NCBI RefSeq assembly: GCF_014203645.1
Contig: NZ_JACHJL010000023.1
Coordinates: 58,605-122,604, forward strand
From: Streptomyces zagrosensis
Lineage (GTDB): Bacteria > Actinomycetota > Actinomycetes > Streptomycetales > Streptomycetaceae
Direction of reading: 5' to 3'
Length of the DNA stretch: 64,000 bases
The notes below the pieces were generated by a model, which did no database searches, was not told the DNA's origin, and saw nothing but the letters and a program-made list of their open reading frames with translations. Of this stretch, positions 62,535-64,000 are shown one piece after another (the first letter of the stretch is position 1; each line of letters opens with the position of its first letter). Position numbers and translations under genes: made by a program.

Positions 62535-63341
62535 ATGGCGCACAAGGTCGCCGTGCTCGGCACGGGCAAGATCGGCGAGGCGCTGCTCAGCGGCATGATC
62601 CGCGGCGGCTGGGCCCCCGCGGATCTGCTGGTCACGGCCCGCCGCCCAGAACGCGCCGAGGAACTACGCACCCGCCACGGCGTGGCGGCGGTCAGCAACG
62701 CGGAAGCCGCCAAGACCGCCGACACCCTCATCCTCACCGTCAAGCCCCAGGACATGGACAGCCTGCTCCGCGAACTGGCTGCGCACCTCCCCGCCGACCG
62801 GCTGGTCATCTCGGGCGCGGCCGGCATCCCGACCGCATTCTTCGAGGACCGGCTCGCGGCCGGAACCCCGGTCGTACGCGTCATGACGAACACCCCGGCC
62901 CTGGTGGACGAGGCCATGTCCGTCATCTCCGCAGGCAGCCACGCAACCGAGGCGCACCTGGCCCACGCGGAAGAGATCTTCAACGGCGTCGGCAAGACCC
63001 TCCGCGTCCCCGAGTCCCAGCAGGATGCGGCCACCGCCCTGTCCGGCTCGGGCCCGGCGTACTTCTACTTCCTCGTAGAGGCCATGACCGACGCGGGCAT
63101 CCTGCTCGGCCTGCCCCGCGACAAGGCGCACGACCTCATCGTGCAGGCGGCGATCGGTGCGGCGGTGATGCTCCGCGACAGCGGCGAGCACCCGGTCAAG
63201 CTCCGCGAGAACGTCACCTCGCCGGCGGGCACCACCATCAACGCCATCCGCGAACTGGAGAAGCACGGCGTACGCGCCGCACTGATCGCCGCCCTCGAAG
63301 CGGCCCGCGACCGCAGCCGCGAACTCGCCTCGGGCACCTAA
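62535..63341 (+). CDS. proC: Pyrroline-5-carboxylate reductase
   Basis: ProC reduces pyrroline-5-carboxylate to proline with NAD(P)H. At 268 residues it is full length: Rossmann motif VAVLGTGKIGEALLSGMI, VKPQDMDSLL, ISGAAGIPTAF, VRVMTNTPALVDEAMSVIS and the family signature ATALSGSGPAYFYFLVEAMT, then SPAGTTINAIRELEKHGVRA. ATG 62535 follows GAGGTGAGC. It converges on a truncated trpS gene whose remaining frame runs up to the proC stop codon. Confidence 0.97.
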   Translation: MAHKVAVLGTGKIGEALLSGMIRGGWAPADLLVTARRPERAEELRTRHGVAAVSNAEAAKTADTLILTVKPQDMDSLLRELAAHLPADRLVISGAAGIPTAFFEDRLAAGTPVVRVMTNTPALVDEAMSVISAGSHATEAHLAHAEEIFNGVGKTLRVPESQQDAATALSGSGPAYFYFLVEAMTDAGILLGLPRDKAHDLIVQAAIGAAVMLRDSGEHPVKLRENVTSPAGTTINAIRELEKHGVRAALIAALEAARDRSRELASGT

Positions 63342-63610
63342 CCACTCGTCCAGCACGCCCCGAGCCCGCCCCTCGCGCACACGGTGCACAGGCTGGGATC
63401 GAGCCCGGCCGCGAGCAGCAACGTGGCAGCCTGCCGACTGAGCCGCCGCACCCGCGCCGGGTCGTGCTCGACGGTGAGCGCATGCAGATCGACCACACAG
63501 AACAGTGCGTCGGCCCCATGCTGCTCCTCGTCGGCCCACCGCCGTACGGCCCCCAGGTAGTTCCCGAGCGTCAGATGCCCGGTCGGCTTCACCCCGCTGA
63601 AGATCCGCAC
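63338..63610 (-). pseudogene. trpS: Tryptophanyl-tRNA synthetase gene, 3'-truncated
   Basis: The GTG at 63610 opens a frame reading VRIFSGVKPTGHLTLGNYLG, AVRRWADEE, ALFCVVDLHALTV, LSRQAATLLLAAGLDPSLCT. This is the N-terminal ~75 residues of a class I tryptophanyl-tRNA synthetase, including the HIGH-type motif HLTLGN. After LCTV the homology stops and ~13 unrelated residues (ARGGLGACWTSG) lead to a stop at the proC end. The remaining ~260 residues, with the KMSKS loop, are missing, so no active enzyme is possible. Upstream lie an apparent terminator hairpin and a leader peptide with two Trp codons, the arrangement of attenuation-controlled trpS1 genes in Streptomyces. Confidence 0.85.
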
Positions 63611-63659
63611 CCGGCGCGCAGCCTGCCCCCCAGCGGCCGGGGCGAGAAGCGAGGCTTCA

Positions 63660-63693
63660 GAAACGCAAGACGGCCGCCGGAAGCGGCGGCCGT
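63660..63693 (-). terminator. Attenuator hairpin upstream of the trpS remnant
   Basis: On the minus strand ACGGCCGCCG-CTTC-CGGCGGCCGT forms a perfect 10-bp stem with a tetraloop, followed by CTTGCGTTTCT. The 5' arm (GGCCGCCG) is also complementary to CGGCGGCC located at 63719-63726, directly after the leader-peptide stop, which allows a competing antiterminator. This is the layout of ribosome-mediated attenuation. Confidence 0.75.
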
Positions 63694-63726
63694 TGGTTGC
63701 GCGGTACGCACAGGTCTGGGCCGCCG

Positions 63727-63765
63727 TCAGGCAGCCCACCACTGGGTATGTACGCGCGTCGTCAC
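63727..63765 (-). CDS. Putative Trp leader peptide (12 codons, two adjacent Trp)
   Basis: GTG at 63765 begins a 12-codon frame, M/V-T-T-R-V-H-T-Q-W-W-A-A, ending in TGA at 63727-63729. Two adjacent TGG codons (63736-63741) near the end are exceptional for such a short frame. They stand immediately before a sequence that can pair with the attenuator arm. Stalling at these codons under Trp starvation would leave 63719-63726 free to form the antiterminator; termination of translation at TGA would cover it. The ribosome site before the GTG is weak. It probably no longer controls a working gene. Confidence 0.65.
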   Translation of the reverse strand: MTTRVHTQWWAA

Positions 63766-64000
63766 GACACCGACGCTACGCCCCGAACGAGGTCACCACC
63801 ATGAGTTTGGAGCACGCCAAAGCGTCATGTAGTGTTCTTCGGGTTGCCACGCAGTCCACAAGGACAACGAGGCACTGCACTCGCGCCGCACCGGCGGCAC
63901 ACCACTACTGCGCGGCCCTTGATCGGGATGTATTTCGGCATGCCGGAATGCGAATCGAAAGCTTCGATTATGAAGCTCCGGGGAAATCCGCTAACGTAGT
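63766..64000. other. Right-edge non-coding region with promoter-like sequence
   Basis: No gene of more than ~25 codons is supported in the last 235 bp. The trpS leader promoter should lie in the left part (minus strand). At the right edge the sequence becomes AT-richer and ends CGATTATGAAGCTC ... ATCCGCTAACGTAGT; TAACGT resembles a -10 hexamer for a rightward transcript leaving the window. A 23-codon frame starting near 63929 overlaps this and is probably not real. Confidence 0.35.

Noticed and set aside
63929..63999. 23-codon frame starting MYFGMPEC at the right edge
   Set aside because: It has no ribosome site, ends within promoter-like sequence and shows no similarity I can recognise.

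Overview
The window is high-GC actinobacterial chromosome, almost certainly Streptomyces. Supporting this are the third-position G/C bias, the Streptomyces-type families (Lsr2, WhiJ-like DUF5753/DUF397 pair, PucR regulator, PQQ-propeller Ser/Thr kinase, SigE-CseABC, DisA), frequent GTG starts and ATGA/TGATG stop-start overlaps. From memory, the order panC ... clpC ... sigE/cse ... mutY ... disA-radA ... ilvD ... proC/trpS matches the conserved core of Streptomyces chromosomes, so this is mostly core DNA with accessory insertions. No tRNA, rRNA, insertion sequence or CRISPR array was recognised.

Layout. 1-3.0 kb: end of a sensor kinase, its LuxR-type regulator, an ArsR-like repressor with a possible operator, and a small orphan gene. 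3.2-9.4 kb: a tightly overlapping cofactor operon, DUF2520 protein-panC-nadB-nadC-coaX (pantothenate/CoA and NAD synthesis); PanC and NadB carry low-complexity insertions. 9.6-10.2 kb: a divergent oxidoreductase/HxlR pair, both lacking their 5' ends. 10.4-14 kb: small hypotheticals, a BlaI-like repressor, an ArgA-like acetyltransferase, lsr2 and a convergent SCO3374-like gene. 14.4-16.9 kb: clpC with ClgR-like boxes upstream and a strong terminator. 17-21.7 kb: a PLP decarboxylase, a PucR regulator and a galE-like epimerase.

21.9-27.4 kb is the most accessory-looking part: a DUF397 protein, a DUF5753 XRE regulator, a RsbW-like ATPase and a 1086-residue NACHT NTPase with a leucine-rich C-terminus (NLR-like, possible defence protein). 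28-32 kb: a secreted M23 endopeptidase, membrane and secreted proteins, and an NmrA-like oxidoreductase. 32.3-36 kb: the cell-envelope stress operon sigE-cseA-cseB-cseC, in which SigE has a long in-frame C-terminal insertion and cseC ends inside a 26-bp minisatellite. 36.4-45.7 kb: mutY, a surface protein, a two-component system, an acetyltransferase, a hydroxyacid dehydrogenase, disA (c-di-AMP synthase) and radA.

46-53.9 kb: a membrane-tethered sigma-like/zinc anti-sigma/BACON fusion, a Cys-rich protein, Ppx/GppA, a sugar-phosphate isomerase family protein with an overlapping TetR gene, and ilvD. 53.9-64 kb: a Ser/Thr kinase with PQQ propeller, an SH3 protein, an ArsR-small membrane protein-MMPL transporter operon, proC, and the truncated 5' end of a tryptophanyl-tRNA synthetase gene. 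That remnant keeps an apparently intact Trp-codon leader peptide and attenuator.

A window-wide peculiarity is the number of short tandem repeats (periods 9, 10, 13, 21 and 26 bp) in intergenic regions and inside coding sequences, which points to active repeat slippage in this genome.
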